Shown here in pieces: positions 1-9,894 of a stretch of DNA of 64,000 bases (positions are counted from its first letter, which is position 1; each line of letters starts with the position of its first letter). The notes beneath the pieces were generated by a model. The model worked only from the letters and a program-made list of their open reading frames with translations, was not told the origin of the DNA and searched no databases. The stretch is from NCBI GenBank assembly GCA_038030265.1, contig CM075941.1, forward strand, positions 1,550,001-1,614,000. Direction: 5' to 3'. This DNA comes from Corythucha ciliata. Taxonomy: Eukaryota > Arthropoda > Insecta > Hemiptera > Tingidae. The position numbers and the translations under genes are program-made.

Positions 1-349
1 TCATCGAATTTTACGGCGTCGGACTGTAAAATTTGCTCGCGAAGCCAGTCGTCGCGTAAGCCTCTAACAAATTGGGCTCGGAGAAAAATTTCTGAAACTG
101 AGACGGATTGATTACACTGGCATTTGATGAAGTGACATTTTTCATTGAACAGTAATTATCGAAACGTTCGAGGTAATATGAAAGTTTGTCTCGTCTGGGA
201 TCGAAATTTTCAAAAGGCGAAATGGATGAATAATTCACCTGATCAATTGTGCGCTGTTCGGGACGGGTTCGCTCTAACAATTGAACGAGTAATGCTTCCT
301 GCTGCTGTTGAAAAACGGCAAGGAGTTGCTGAAACTGATCCGCGTCCAT
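1..349 (-). pseudogene. Broken Gag of a mag-like Ty3/gypsy element, cut by the window edge
   Basis: The minus strand starts with ATG at 349 and encodes a glutamine-rich N-terminus, then the Gag-like stretch FENFDPRRDKLSYYLERFDNY, trimmed here to its idea: an FxxFDP opening followed by YLERF. That motif is typical of Gag in the mag group. After about residue 70 the frame changes: the next recognisable Gag motif, LRAQFVRGLRDDWLREQIL, lies in another frame at about 75-15. The usual ~100 residues between these two motifs are absent. What is seen is therefore an internal deletion with a frameshift. The rest of gag and pol, if present, lies left of the window. A primer site and LTR lie just upstream, so this is the 5' end of an LTR element. 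Family call by motif; fairly sure. Confidence 0.7.
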
Positions 350-417
350 CAGAAAGAAAAATTATACTCGAAACTTGAAAAAGAGATGCAACGTATCACG
401 ACAATGTTGTTGTTTTA

Positions 418-430
418 ATCCTCGTCGCCA
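418..430 (-). other. Candidate primer-binding site (TGGCGACGAGGAT)
   Basis: On the minus strand the sequence TGGCGACGAGGAT begins three bases after the LTR end. It starts with TGG, the complement of a tRNA CCA tail, as expected for a minus-strand primer site. This form is familiar from mag-like elements of insects. The priming tRNA was not identified. Confidence 0.6.
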
Positions 431-433
431 AAC

Positions 434-692
434 TGTTGTAACTTTTGAGGTCTTTGTATGAGGACCTTGGAACTATTGTGAAAAAGGAAAAAGAAAAAAT
501 GCACGTTTAGTTTTTAGAACTTGAAAGGAAAAACTGACTTCTTTTTATTAAAATTGAATAAATAATCATTTGTCCAGTAGTAAATACTGTAGTGAGTAGT
601 GAAGGATATAACAGTACCTACGTAAACCTGACGGCACAAATATCACTAAACACGACGAATATGGCACCATTCGTTTGTTTAGCCCTGCAACA
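434..692 (-). repeat. 5' LTR of the left-edge gypsy element
   Basis: Read on the minus strand this segment begins TGTTGCAG and ends TTACAACA, the TG...CA form with short inverted termini expected of an LTR. It is about 259 bp and sits directly upstream of the primer site and Gag. The partner LTR would lie outside the window, so identity and target duplication cannot be checked. The outer boundary is inferred from the terminal motif. Confidence 0.55.
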
Positions 693-3576
693 TACATTTA
701 AAAAAAACAAAACAAAATGTGTGCCGCCAACTTGACGCAACTTGACGCTTGTTTCACTACACCAGGTTCACATACATCTGGATGAATATCCGCGCGACTG
801 TGCAAGTTACGGGTCTTAATTTCGGATACGAGTATCTGTCAAGTTTTGCGTCTTAATTTTGGTTGAAAACCTGATAGAAAAGGCTGGTTTATCGCAGTAA
901 CAGCAAGCAATTATACTTTAAAATTCTCTTCACTGTAAACTGAAGTAAATTTAAAGCACGGCCAAACATCCTGTACTGATTGAATTTGGAGAGTTTCCAA
1001 GACGAAAAAAAAGTCAAATTTTGTCAAGTTCAAAGACACTTCTTTTAATTAAATAAAAATGGATTTATGCTCAGGAATGGTATAGTAGATAATTTATGAT
1101 TCTTTCTAATCATAAATTAAATTTATAATATTTGGAAAAGGTTCAAGTTTGTTTGCACTCGCTTTGGTAATGTGAAAGACAAGGCGGTGAAAAAGGACGA
1201 AGGGCGAAGTGCTAGAGGGGGATTCAAAAAAAGTCGGCAAAATGTGATATACAAAAGTGAAAAAGGTCTCCTGGCCCACAGCACTCAGATGGATTATACG
1301 AAGGAGGCTACGACGAAATTTCTCGAACATAATTTTTCTATTTGTCAAGGACTTACAACACGATTCAAACAATAATTTTAAGACACGGGGTAAGCGGGAC
1401 AGCGACCCCCCCCCCCCAAAAAAAAAGAAAGAAATAAACGAAGCGCCTGTGCAGGAATCGGAAGCGTTTTAGCCTGTTGCACCCTTGCTCATTCAGTATC
1501 CACCCTTCGGAGAGCATCCACTGGTTGTTCTGAAAAAGGGGAGCGGGATATCGCTGAACGACGCCGATGGGATTTTTTCGTGGTTGATGTACGCCAACTT
1601 TTACGACAAAAAATTACGACTTAATTAAATTATTCAATTTATTTTTATTTTTTTTACGACATTAAAACACTTCACGGCTAATTCGCTACAAATCGATGAT
1701 AGTGGTATTGACGCCGTTACGCAATTTCTTAAGTGAGTATGAAAAATATAATAAATAAGTCCAATATGTTCACATTTGAAGAGTAAACCCTTAAAAGATC
1801 AAATTCTTTTCTCGGCCAATGATCTGGATTTACGACCCCCCGAAAGCGGGAGATTACTGCCTGGAGTTGGATCATCCTATAAAGCTGTAAAAAAATCCGA
1901 ATCACGTCTTAAACTCCTTTTGTTTGTCTTGAAAAAAAAAAAAAAAAAACTGTGCGCTCAGGAATAAGGAATGGTGTGAGAGGACGCTCGGAGGGAAAGT
2001 GATGGATAAAGCAATTTATTAAGAACCAATAAATCTCACTTGAAGAACTATTGAAATAAACTTTTCGGGACCCTTTGAAAAGCCACCTGTTGATTGTTTA
2101 ACAACCGGGGTCCAGGCGGGGCGTGGGAGAGGAAGAGAGAGAGAAAATAAGCTAAATAATAACTTTTTGGTGAGAGTAGAAATTTAAACACTGATGGGGT
2201 TCCTGCCCTTTATTTTGATTTTTTCTTGTATAAATTATCTTTCATTATTCCCATACCCATGAAACAATCTAATTTTTTTATCAAAATGCGTGATTTAATC
2301 TGAAAGCAGCCGGTCCGTTCCGGAAAAAAGGATAAGAAAAAGTTCGGGATACACAAAGTGAACCTGCCAACTGTTACAAACAGGGTCTCTTTCGATTGCT
2401 ATTCATTTATTTTTCCAATTCCCTTCAAATTGGTTGTGAAGGAAGACAAAAAGTCGACTATAAAATTGCTCGTCCGTGGACAAAAAAGTCTTAACGGCTC
2501 GACAAGGAAATTCTTCAATTAAACTGCGTTTCATTCCCATCCTGTGTTATGAGCTATTCCCGAATGGGCGAAGTAGATTGTAGGCATGGTTGAAAAGCCT
2601 TAAGAGTGAAGCGCATAGGCATTAATGCTGAATAACGCCTATCGACAATTTCCCGCCCTGAAATTAATCAAAGAGAGTGCTAAAGAGACTCGTTTCGTAA
2701 GCTTTCAACATTCGTATGAGGAATGTAAAAAAAAAAAAAAAAAAAAACATTTCAATTACTGGGTGACTGAGCCATGCACAATGACTCGCTGGGCGCTTTT
2801 GATTATGTTTTTTTTTTTTATGAACTTAGGTAAAAAAAATGTTTCAAATTCCCTGATCGTCACTCATACGAAATCAATCCACTTCGATATTTTTTCTTCG
2901 CCGTGTTAAACGAACCGTGCGATGCTTTTTCAATCTTCCGAAATTGTATTCAAGAGGAAGGGGTGCGTGATGGAAAAAGCGGCCAAATATAGAGGGAGGG
3001 ACATCAAGTCCGGTGTTAAAAGGATTATTATAACGAAGAATCTATCAGTATTAATGGGTAAATGGTGATGATTCCGCTAAAAGTTTCTAGAACACTTCAA
3101 CGTTTCAGAGACATTTTATATAAGAAAGAACAAGCAATTGACATCCTTCGCTCTTCTTCATTAGTGTTTAAATGTTTAAATTTATTCCCTGATCTAACGA
3201 GCAATTCCATTCAATCGCGAAGATTTCTAGTGGAAAAGCATTTTCTCTCCCCCTTCGAAAAAACAGTTGTACACGCAAGCTATTTTCATTAGGCGTCTTG
3301 ACGAGCATAATGATTAGTTTCACGGTACGCCTCGAACTCTGTAGTTAACATCAAGGGGTGCGGAGTGGAAGTGCGAAAGTATGTAGGCGCCAAAATAGGG
3401 TAGATAATCTTTATCACGAAGACAAATTTCACCCTTGACCGCGCAGAAACAATGGCTAAAGGACAGTGGCGGCGGAAGTATTTTGAATTGGGATGTTGAA
3501 GCTTTGTCGGAAACGTAATGCGGAGGCTCATACGGGAGATTACCAGTCTAAGCGTCTAGAAGCAACGGTACACTAA
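693..3576. other. 2.9 kb without a recognisable gene
   Basis: I see only short random-looking open frames (under 100 codons), poly-A runs near 1931-1950 and 2728-2746, and a C/A run near 1406-1425. No transposon motif or splice-framed coding segment was recognised on either strand. Confidence 0.5.
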
Positions 3577-3942
3577 GTGGATTCGCCTTCCCTTTCTGGG
3601 GCAGTTGTCGTTGAAGGTTGGACGGCTCTTCAACAAGAATGGATATATGGTTTGGGGTTCCAATCTAATGGGACCTTGAGGTCATGTCTGTCACGCTTAA
3701 AAGATCCCGTGGCTCTAGAGAATAGGAGCGGTATTTATAGGCTGGGATGTGGGGAATGTCATTCGGCGACCTATATCGGGCAAGTTGGAAAAGCTGTGCG
3801 CCACAGGATAAAGGAGCATCTGACGCGGCAGTAGTCTAAGTTTAAGCAACACCTCGAGGAATGTGAGGGAGAAGACAATGAGGACCACTCAGTTGAAATT
3901 CTCCATTTCGAGAAAAAAGGGAAAATAATTATAGTGCGTGGG
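3577..3942 (+). pseudogene. GIY-YIG endonuclease fragment, Penelope-like element
   Basis: The plus-strand frame encodes SGIYRLGCGECHSATYIGQ followed by a run ending in RHRIKEH. This matches the start of the GIY-YIG nuclease fold (GIY, CxxC, YIGQ, RxxEH) that closes Penelope-like retroelements. A TAG at 3832-3834 interrupts the frame. The same frame then continues with SKFKQHLEEC and VEILHFEKKGK, which fit the later helix and ILHxEKKG motif of this domain. No reverse-transcriptase domain is visible upstream, so this is an isolated 3' fragment with a nonsense codon. A few other retroelement groups also use GIY-YIG, so the Penelope assignment is by family knowledge. Confidence 0.6.
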
Positions 3943-4014
3943 CCGGTGTTTGTAACGATGCCGGTCCGTCTACAATTAACGTACCTCGCGGAGTCGGCCA
4001 GGGAACACCTTGCG

Positions 4015-4275
4015 GTTGAAGTCAGGCCTTGGGGTTGCCTTTTGGGACGCGCCACAAGGACACTGACCCGCGCACAAGGATGTTCCTGGGGGCTAGAGTA
4101 CTCCGCAGTTGAGATCAGGCCCCGGGGTTGCCTTTTGAGACGCGCCACGGGGACACTGATTCGTGCACGAAGATGCTCTAAGGGAAGGAGAGTACTCCGT
4201 GGTTGACTTCAGGCTCCGGGGTTGCCTTTTAGGGCGCGCCACGGAGACACTGGATCGTGCACGGAGATGCTCTCG
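4015..4275. repeat. Tandem repeat, ~93-bp unit, about 2.8 copies
   Basis: Units start at 4015, 4108 and 4202, each opening with GTTGA(A/G/C)..TCAGGC and containing a GGGTTGCCTTTT core, a GCGCCAC word and GGACACTG. Spacing is 93 and 94 bp; the third copy is partial. The array begins directly after the GIY-YIG fragment, so it could be a 3' untranslated repeat of that element. That link is only positional. Confidence 0.7.
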
Positions 4276-4281
4276 GACAAA

Positions 4282-4543
4282 AAAATAAAAATAAAATAAA
4301 GTTTATTTTGTCAGCTTTAGGAACGGGGGGAAGTGCGACCGGTGACGACCAAAAGACGACTGAATTGTTGGAGCTCAAGCTCGCTTTATATAGGGCTTTT
4401 TGCCCCCCCGTTCCTCTATCTTTCCTTTTTTTATTTAATAAATATGTGAAGGAACAAAATTAAGTCGCGGATGAAGCGAAGAATAAAAAATGGAGTGGAA
4501 CACAACACACGCCGCCCCCAGCGTTCCGCGACTCGCGTGTGGC
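4282..4543 (-). promoter_or_regulatory. Possible LTR-like control region downstream of the CsRn1-like element
   Basis: On the minus strand a purine-rich run (4432-4405) is followed by TATATAAAG near 4392, an AATTCAGTCG initiator-like word near 4362 and AATAAA-type signals near 4300. This order resembles a polypurine tract, then promoter and poly-A signal of a 3' LTR. I could not find a matching copy upstream of Gag at 8880-9030, so the LTR interpretation is unproven. Confidence 0.3.
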
Positions 4544-4861
4544 TTACGTCTGCGTCTGTTTATCCGTCGGAAGAATCGAGATGACGACGCCGTGAGAAGA
4601 GACGTTCAAAAACTTACGCTTTGGTGTCTGTGTACACCTATTGGTGGATAGACACTTCGGTGCTGTTCTTTCAAGAGGTGTAGGGTTGTAGGCGTTGGGT
4701 CTTATTCGTTGAATAGTGTCGACGGTAATTCTCTCAGGAGTCCTCCATGGAATTTGCTCTCTCATCAGGGATTCGACCGGAGGCTCGCGAAAAATCATTT
4801 CTTGCAATATTCTCTTCAGTTCGTGGTCTTCCATTTCTATTTCTAAACTGTCAGCTGACAC
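4544..4861 (-). CDS. Small open frame downstream of CsRn1-like Pol, unknown function
   Basis: A 105-codon frame starts with ATG 42 bases after the Pol stop on the same strand. The product is acidic at its N-terminus and contains several TP motifs. I recognise no domain, signal peptide or membrane segment. Its position fits an accessory third frame or untranslated DNA between Pol and the 3' end of the element. It may simply be a chance frame. Confidence 0.25.
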   Translation of the reverse strand: MSADSLEIEMEDHELKRILQEMIFREPPVESLMREQIPWRTPERITVDTIQRIRPNAYNPTPLERTAPKCLSTNRCTQTPKRKFLNVSSHGVVISILPTDKQTQT

Positions 4862-4903
4862 TATTGCTTGTTTTGTATTTTTGTATCGTTTGTAGTTGAT
4901 GCG

Positions 4904-7900
4904 TCATAAGCACGGGTCGAACCGGAGTGGCGGTTTAGAAATTCGTCCGGAACGAGTCGTGTAATAAGGTGATACATCTGCCGCCTGTACTGGGTCTTCC
5001 ATCGTGGGTCCATAGGGGCTCGATGGAGACAGTTGCAGACGCTCTTCCGTTGAGTTTTGCGATGGGCGGGGTAAACTGGGTGACATAGGGTTTACGGCGA
5101 TCTCTTCGGGAAAGAGGAAAGCTGGTTTGACTCGATCGATCGAAACACGGGTTTCTCTATTCGGGAGCAAAATTTTTAACGTTTTGTCATCCCTCTGTAG
5201 AAACTGGTGTGGTCCGCTGTATGTGGGCTGTAGCGTCCGTTTGTTCGAGTCGTTCCGCAGAAAAACGTGTGTGCAGTTTTTTAGCGCCGGACTAATGAAT
5301 GGTCGTCCCCATTTTGACATTTCCCTGAGATGTTGCATATCTTGTTGGAAGTTTCGCAAGAAGTCGTCGAAGGTGTTGACAGGAGGCGTAGGCACGAAAA
5401 ATTCTCCAGGCAGTCGTAGAGGTTGATTGAAGAGTATTTCTGCAGCAGACGTTCCTTCCTCCCTCTTAACAGCAGCCCGGAGTCCCAACAACACCGGATA
5501 GAGAATCCTGCTCCAGTTTTCCGAGTCGAGGTATGTGGTCAGTGCTGTTTTAAGCGTTCGGTGCCACCGCTCTATTGTTCCATTAGCTTGTGGATGGTAA
5601 GGCGTAGTTCGAATCCGGGTAATGCCCAACATTTGAGTCAATTTGGCAAATAGATCTGACTCGAACTGTCTACCTTGGTCGGTGGTGAGCCGCTTGGGTA
5701 TTCCGTAGCGAGAAATCCAGTGTTTATAGAATTTTCTGGCGATTGTGCTGCTTTCAATATTTGTTAGTGGAATTGCTTCCATCCAATGCGACCTGCGATC
5801 AATTAGGGTAAGACAGAATCTTTTTCCTTGGGAAGGCGGTAATGGGCCGATGATGTCCATGTGTACATGTTCTAGTTTTGCTGCCGGTGTAAAATTTCCG
5901 ATCGCTGAACGTGTGTGTCGTGTGGTTTTGCACGTTTGGCAGGCTAAACATTGCCTTGTCCAATTGCCGATGTCTTTATGCATTGATGGCCAGAAGAATC
6001 TCTGGGAAATCAGTTTTCGAGAAGCTTTAATCCCAGGGTGACTTAATCTGTGGAGTTTTAGAAAAACTGGTCGTCGAAATGACTCAGGCAAGTATGGTCT
6101 ATTACTCCCGGTGGATGTCTCACATAGGATCTTGACGTTCATTCCCGGCACGGATACACAATCGAATTTAAGATTGGACTGGGCGCGGAGAGATGGAATC
6201 GAGGTGTCCTGTTCCTGTCCCATTGCCAGGGCATTGTAATCCTCCGATAGGGATATCTCTTCAATCCTGCTGAGTGCGTCCGCTACAACATTATCTTCTC
6301 CTTTTCCATACTGTATATCTGTGGTAAATTGAGAGATAAAATTGAGATATCGTAGGCGGCGCAGACAAGTAGTTCTGGAGTTCCGTTTGAAGACATGAGC
6401 GAGCGGTTGATGATCGGTCAACACGGTGAATTGCCGTCCCTCGAGAATTGATTGGAAGTGCCGTATAGCTTCGTATATGGCTAACAACTCTCGATCATAG
6501 GTGCTGTACTTTGACTGGGCAGGCGACAGAGTACGGGAGAAGAAACCGAGAGGTCTGAAAGTACCGTCTACCAATTGTTCCAATGAAGCTCCAAGCCCAA
6601 TGTCACTAGCGTCTGTCTTTAAGAAGAGTGATGCATTATGAACTGGATGAGTCAATTGGGTAGCGTTAGTCAAAAGAGTTTTTAGCCCCTCAAACGCTTC
6701 AAGTGTGGACCGATTCCATGTAATAGGCGTTCTGTCGTTTTTCTTAGACGTGCTGAGATACGCATTGAGTGGTTTCTGCACCGATGCCGCGTTAGGTAGA
6801 CTTTTTCTATAAAAGTTAACCATACCCAGGAAGCGCCGGAGGTCTTTGACGGTTTGGGGAGGCTTCATGGTACAGATTACGTTTATGCGGTCCTCTAAAG
6901 GTTTGATGCCGTTTGTAGAAACTTCGTAGCCGAGGAATTTTACTTTAGGTTGACCTAATACGCATTTTCCAAGGTTCAGGGTGAGCCCGTGTTTGTCTAG
7001 GATACCTAGAACAGTTCTCAAGTGTTCTCGGTGCTCCTCTTCGTTGCGTGAAGCCAACAAAATGTCGTCCAAGTACACGAATACGAAGGGTATATTCCTG
7101 AATAATTGGTCCATGTAACGCTGAAATGTCTGTGCTGCGTTTCTCATCCCGAAGCCCATTTTGACGTACTCAAAAAGACCGAAAGGTGTCAGAATAGCGG
7201 TTTTGGGGATATCTTCTGGTGCGACTGGTACATGATGATACGCCTTGTTCACGTCCAATGTTGAGAATACAGTGGCGTTGTGTAGATGATAGGTGAAATC
7301 GTGGATATTCGGGATTCCATACCTATCAGGTACAGTACGACTGTTTAGCAAACGATAGTCTCCGCACGGGCGTATTGTACCATCCTTTTTAGTTACAATA
7401 TGGTGTGGGCTGGCCCATGGGCTACGTGATGGACGGCATATCCCTAGCTCCATAAGACGAGTGAATTCCTCCTTCGCCGCGCGGTATTTTTCTGGTGCTA
7501 GTTGTCGGACCTTACATGAGACGGGTGGTCCTCGAGTCTCAATATGATGTAAGATCCCTTCTGAGGCTTCAGCAGAGGCGAATCGAGGTTTGGTTAAATT
7601 CGGAAATTCCTTGAAAATGTCGGCGTAGCTGTTATTTTGAGGGATCGCGGAGATGGACAGTGATTCAGAAGGTCGAATTTGTCCAGTTGTGCTGAGACCA
7701 GTAACTTTGTCGATTAATTTTTTCTGGCGGAGATCTATCATAAGATTGTAATGTTCGAGAAAGTCTGCCCCTGGTATGGGTCGTGGTACCTCTGCCGAAA
7801 CAAAGTTCCAAGGGAATGAGCGACGAATGCCTAGGTCCAATTTACGAAATTCGATTCCATATACTGGAATGTTGGATCCATTGGCTGCTTGCAATGTGAA

Positions 7901-8044
7901 ATTTGCTTCTTGAAGAATGCTGTCTTTTTTCTTCGGAAGTACGGATACATCGGCTCCGGTATCAATGAGGAAGTGACAAGCGGAGTTACGATCAAAAATG
8001 AAGAGGCAACGGCTTTTGGTTGCTGAGGTATCGAGGCCCGTCAA
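4904..8044 (-). CDS. pol: Intact Pol of a CsRn1-clade Ty3/gypsy retrotransposon
   Basis: This frame of about 1046 residues encodes, in order, an aspartic protease (DTGADVSVLP near residue 28), reverse transcriptase (YLDD near 324), RNase H (DASDIGLGA near 475, with a later DxxPL motif) and integrase. Integrase shows the HHCC zinc region (LSHPG...CLACQ, near 660-705) and a DDE core: HMDIIG, TTDQG and YHPQANGTIERW. All expected catalytic residues are visible and there is no stop. The first in-frame codon listed is TTG, not ATG. The frame opens only five codons before the Gag stop, in the -1 frame, so expression as a Gag-Pol fusion by frameshifting is likely. The protease-proximal sequence and the Gag finger place it in the CsRn1 clade. 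This is the best-preserved protein in the window. Confidence 0.9.
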   Translation of the reverse strand: MTGLDTSATKSRCLFIFDRNSACHFLIDTGADVSVLPKKKDSILQEANFTLQAANGSNIPVYGIEFRKLDLGIRRSFPWNFVSAEVPRPIPGADFLEHYNLMIDLRQKKLIDKVTGLSTTGQIRPSESLSISAIPQNNSYADIFKEFPNLTKPRFASAEASEGILHHIETRGPPVSCKVRQLAPEKYRAAKEEFTRLMELGICRPSRSPWASPHHIVTKKDGTIRPCGDYRLLNSRTVPDRYGIPNIHDFTYHLHNATVFSTLDVNKAYHHVPVAPEDIPKTAILTPFGLFEYVKMGFGMRNAAQTFQRYMDQLFRNIPFVFVYLDDILLASRNEEEHREHLRTVLGILDKHGLTLNLGKCVLGQPKVKFLGYEVSTNGIKPLEDRINVICTMKPPQTVKDLRRFLGMVNFYRKSLPNAASVQKPLNAYLSTSKKNDRTPITWNRSTLEAFEGLKTLLTNATQLTHPVHNASLFLKTDASDIGLGASLEQLVDGTFRPLGFFSRTLSPAQSKYSTYDRELLAIYEAIRHFQSILEGRQFTVLTDHQPLAHVFKRNSRTTCLRRLRYLNFISQFTTDIQYGKGEDNVVADALSRIEEISLSEDYNALAMGQEQDTSIPSLRAQSNLKFDCVSVPGMNVKILCETSTGSNRPYLPESFRRPVFLKLHRLSHPGIKASRKLISQRFFWPSMHKDIGNWTRQCLACQTCKTTRHTRSAIGNFTPAAKLEHVHMDIIGPLPPSQGKRFCLTLIDRRSHWMEAIPLTNIESSTIARKFYKHWISRYGIPKRLTTDQGRQFESDLFAKLTQMLGITRIRTTPYHPQANGTIERWHRTLKTALTTYLDSENWSRILYPVLLGLRAAVKREEGTSAAEILFNQPLRLPGEFFVPTPPVNTFDDFLRNFQQDMQHLREMSKWGRPFISPALKNCTHVFLRNDSNKRTLQPTYSGPHQFLQRDDKTLKILLPNRETRVSIDRVKPAFLFPEEIAVNPMSPSLPRPSQNSTEERLQLSPSSPYGPTMEDPVQAADVSPYYTTRSGRISKPPLRFDPCL

Positions 8045-8058
8045 ACTTGATACCGATT

Positions 8059-8877
8059 TTAGTTTTCCGAATTGTCTTTATTATCTGCTTTCCACTGACA
8101 AGGTTGTTTACATTTGTGAGCCTTGTCACGGAAACGGAAGTGGTAAAAACACAGGTCGTGAGTATTTCGACGACTATTAGACGACGAACGAGATAGCGAT
8201 CCGCGGTGAGGTGTAGGTGTTCGTGATCGGGTGCGCGTAGCCGTTTGAATTTCCATTAAGCTCAAGCGTAGTTTGTGAACTTCCTGAGTTAAAAGGTCGA
8301 GGCGTGAGTCAGAAGACGGTTGCGCTTTCACGGCGTCTGCGTCGGACTCGTGAATTTTATCGGCCACAGCCGCGATTCGAGCTAAGTCGTCCTCCTCAAG
8401 TACGGCGAGGATCGTATTCATCCGAGTTGGTAAGGCACGTAACCAGACAGTCTTTAGAACTTGTTCGGTGGCATTCGCTCCGACCAAAGATTGCATTTGA
8501 CGTAGCAATTGTGAAGGCTTCGAATCTCCTAAGTGCGTCTCCTCGAGCAGCCGAAGGATACGTCTCTCCTCGCTCTGGCTGAAGACTGCTGTCAGACGTG
8601 TTTTCAGGCTAGCGTACGGTGTGGGGCCAGGATTCGCTGCTAGATCGGCAACCTGAGTGAGTATCTTGTACGGCAATTGCCCGATGATCAGCTGAAACTG
8701 TCGTTGTTCTCCGATGATATTGTTTGCCGCAAAGATAGCTTCCACCTGAAGAAACCAGAGTATGGGATCCTCTTCCCAAAACGAAGGGAATCGTGGAGAA
8801 AAAGGTTGAAGAACCGCTTCTTGTTGTCTAGGCACGATGTTGGCGCCGACGGCGTTTCCCGGTATTTGGTCGACCAT
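8059..8877 (-). CDS. gag: Gag of the CsRn1-clade element
   Basis: The 272-residue product begins with ATG at 8877. It carries the PxF...DPxLWFxQVEAxF pattern near residues 30-50, typical of CsRn1-type Gag. The C-terminus has an Arg/Ser-rich stretch and then a CHCC-type finger, CFYHFRFRDKAHKC followed by another Cys at residues near 245-262. This finger replaces the usual CCHC knuckle and is a known mark of the CsRn1 clade. The frame is intact, ends at 8059 and overlaps Pol in the -1 frame. It would form the virus-like particle. The ~150 bp upstream (8878-9030) hold a leader, but I found no convincing LTR or primer site there. Confidence 0.85.
   Translation of the reverse strand: MVDQIPGNAVGANIVPRQQEAVLQPFSPRFPSFWEEDPILWFLQVEAIFAANNIIGEQRQFQLIIGQLPYKILTQVADLAANPGPTPYASLKTRLTAVFSQSEERRILRLLEETHLGDSKPSQLLRQMQSLVGANATEQVLKTVWLRALPTRMNTILAVLEEDDLARIAAVADKIHESDADAVKAQPSSDSRLDLLTQEVHKLRLSLMEIQTATRTRSRTPTPHRGSLSRSSSNSRRNTHDLCFYHFRFRDKAHKCKQPCQWKADNKDNSEN
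8062..8068 (-). promoter_or_regulatory. Candidate -1 frameshift site, GGAAAAC
   Basis: Immediately before the Gag stop the minus strand reads G GAA AAC TAA in the Gag frame. Slipping back one base would place the ribosome in the Pol frame. The A-site step AAC to AAA is a known slippery move, but the P-site step GAA to GGA is not canonical. The Pol frame is closed by TAA just upstream, so any shift must occur within roughly 17 nt. The assignment is an inference. Confidence 0.4.
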
Positions 8878-9030
8878 GGCGAGATGCGATGCACGTGACG
8901 ATTCGATGAAAGGATCACGAAAAATTTAGAGATTTTTTTTATAACGAAAATGAAAAATTGGGAAAACACGAACTCGCGATCAAACTGACTTATGTTGTTT
9001 TTTTAACATAATATTTGTTATTTTTAAAAA

Positions 9031-9640
9031 TAAAAATTGAGGTTTGTTAGCTGTTGGCACGCTACAACTTTAACCAATTTTGGCCACGGGTTAGCGCTTT
9101 TAATCAATTTTAGCAATGCAGTAGGGATTCTTTCGTTTGTTTGGCGATTTTCCTCCATTTTAGCCACGATTTGGCGTTTTCCTCATTTTCAGCTGCAGTT
9201 TAGCCATTTTTACGCAACAAATTAGCACTTTTTTCTCAGTTTGAGTTGAAAATTTGTGTTTTTCTTAAAGTTGGCCGCGCTAATTTATATTTTTGTCAAT
9301 TCTAGCCGCGTAGTTTTTTTTAGGTTTTAGCCCGCGTGAGCAATTTTTGTCTACGGATTAGCGCTGTTTCTCAGTTTGAGCCTCGATTCTTTCAGAAGCT
9401 ATACAGATTTTCGTTTTCTCAATTTCAGCCGCGAATTATTGATTTTTTTTCATTTCAGCTGTGAAATAGCGTTTTCTGATAATTTTGCAGCGAATTAGCA
9501 CATTATCTATTCTTTTTTTTTTATTAATAGGCGATTTTTCGCTATTTGAGTTGTAGTATTTGCCATTTTGGTCCAGTTTAAACTCGAATTAGCGTTGTTT
9601 TTCGCAATAATTGCCACGAGTTTTGTTTACTTGTACAGCT
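9031..9640. repeat. Repeat A array (degenerate ~30-bp units)
   Basis: Diverged copies of a T-rich ~30-bp phrase run through this block: TTTTAGCC, then GCGAATTAGCG, then TTTTTCTCAA. The copies vary at many positions but keep the order of words. The array abuts the leader of the CsRn1-like element. No open frame is conserved. Confidence 0.7.
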
Positions 9641-9894
9641 TTGTGTACTTGGAGGCTGTGGCTCTGTATGATCCATTTTTGTGCAAAGTTTCCATCCGCT
9701 AGCATCATTTTGCGGCAGTTGTGCTAACAAGGAATTCGAACTTCCACCTCCCACCATGACTACCGTTCCCTCTCCACTTTTTCGAAAAATGAAAACGTCA
9801 ATCGAAGGCTGTTATTACACCGGGTTTTTTTGCCAAATATGGTGTCTCTAAGTTAGGTTATACTGGTAAATGGTGGCGAAGAAGTGGAAACTAA

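Noticed and set aside
5127..6041. Three plus-strand frames of 76-99 codons over 5127-6041
   Set aside because: They are antisense to the intact Pol at 4904-8044 and show no domain.
9725..9765. GGAAGTTCGAATTCC word on the minus strand resembling a tRNA B box
   Set aside because: Flanks do not pair into a T-stem and no other tRNA arm is visible.
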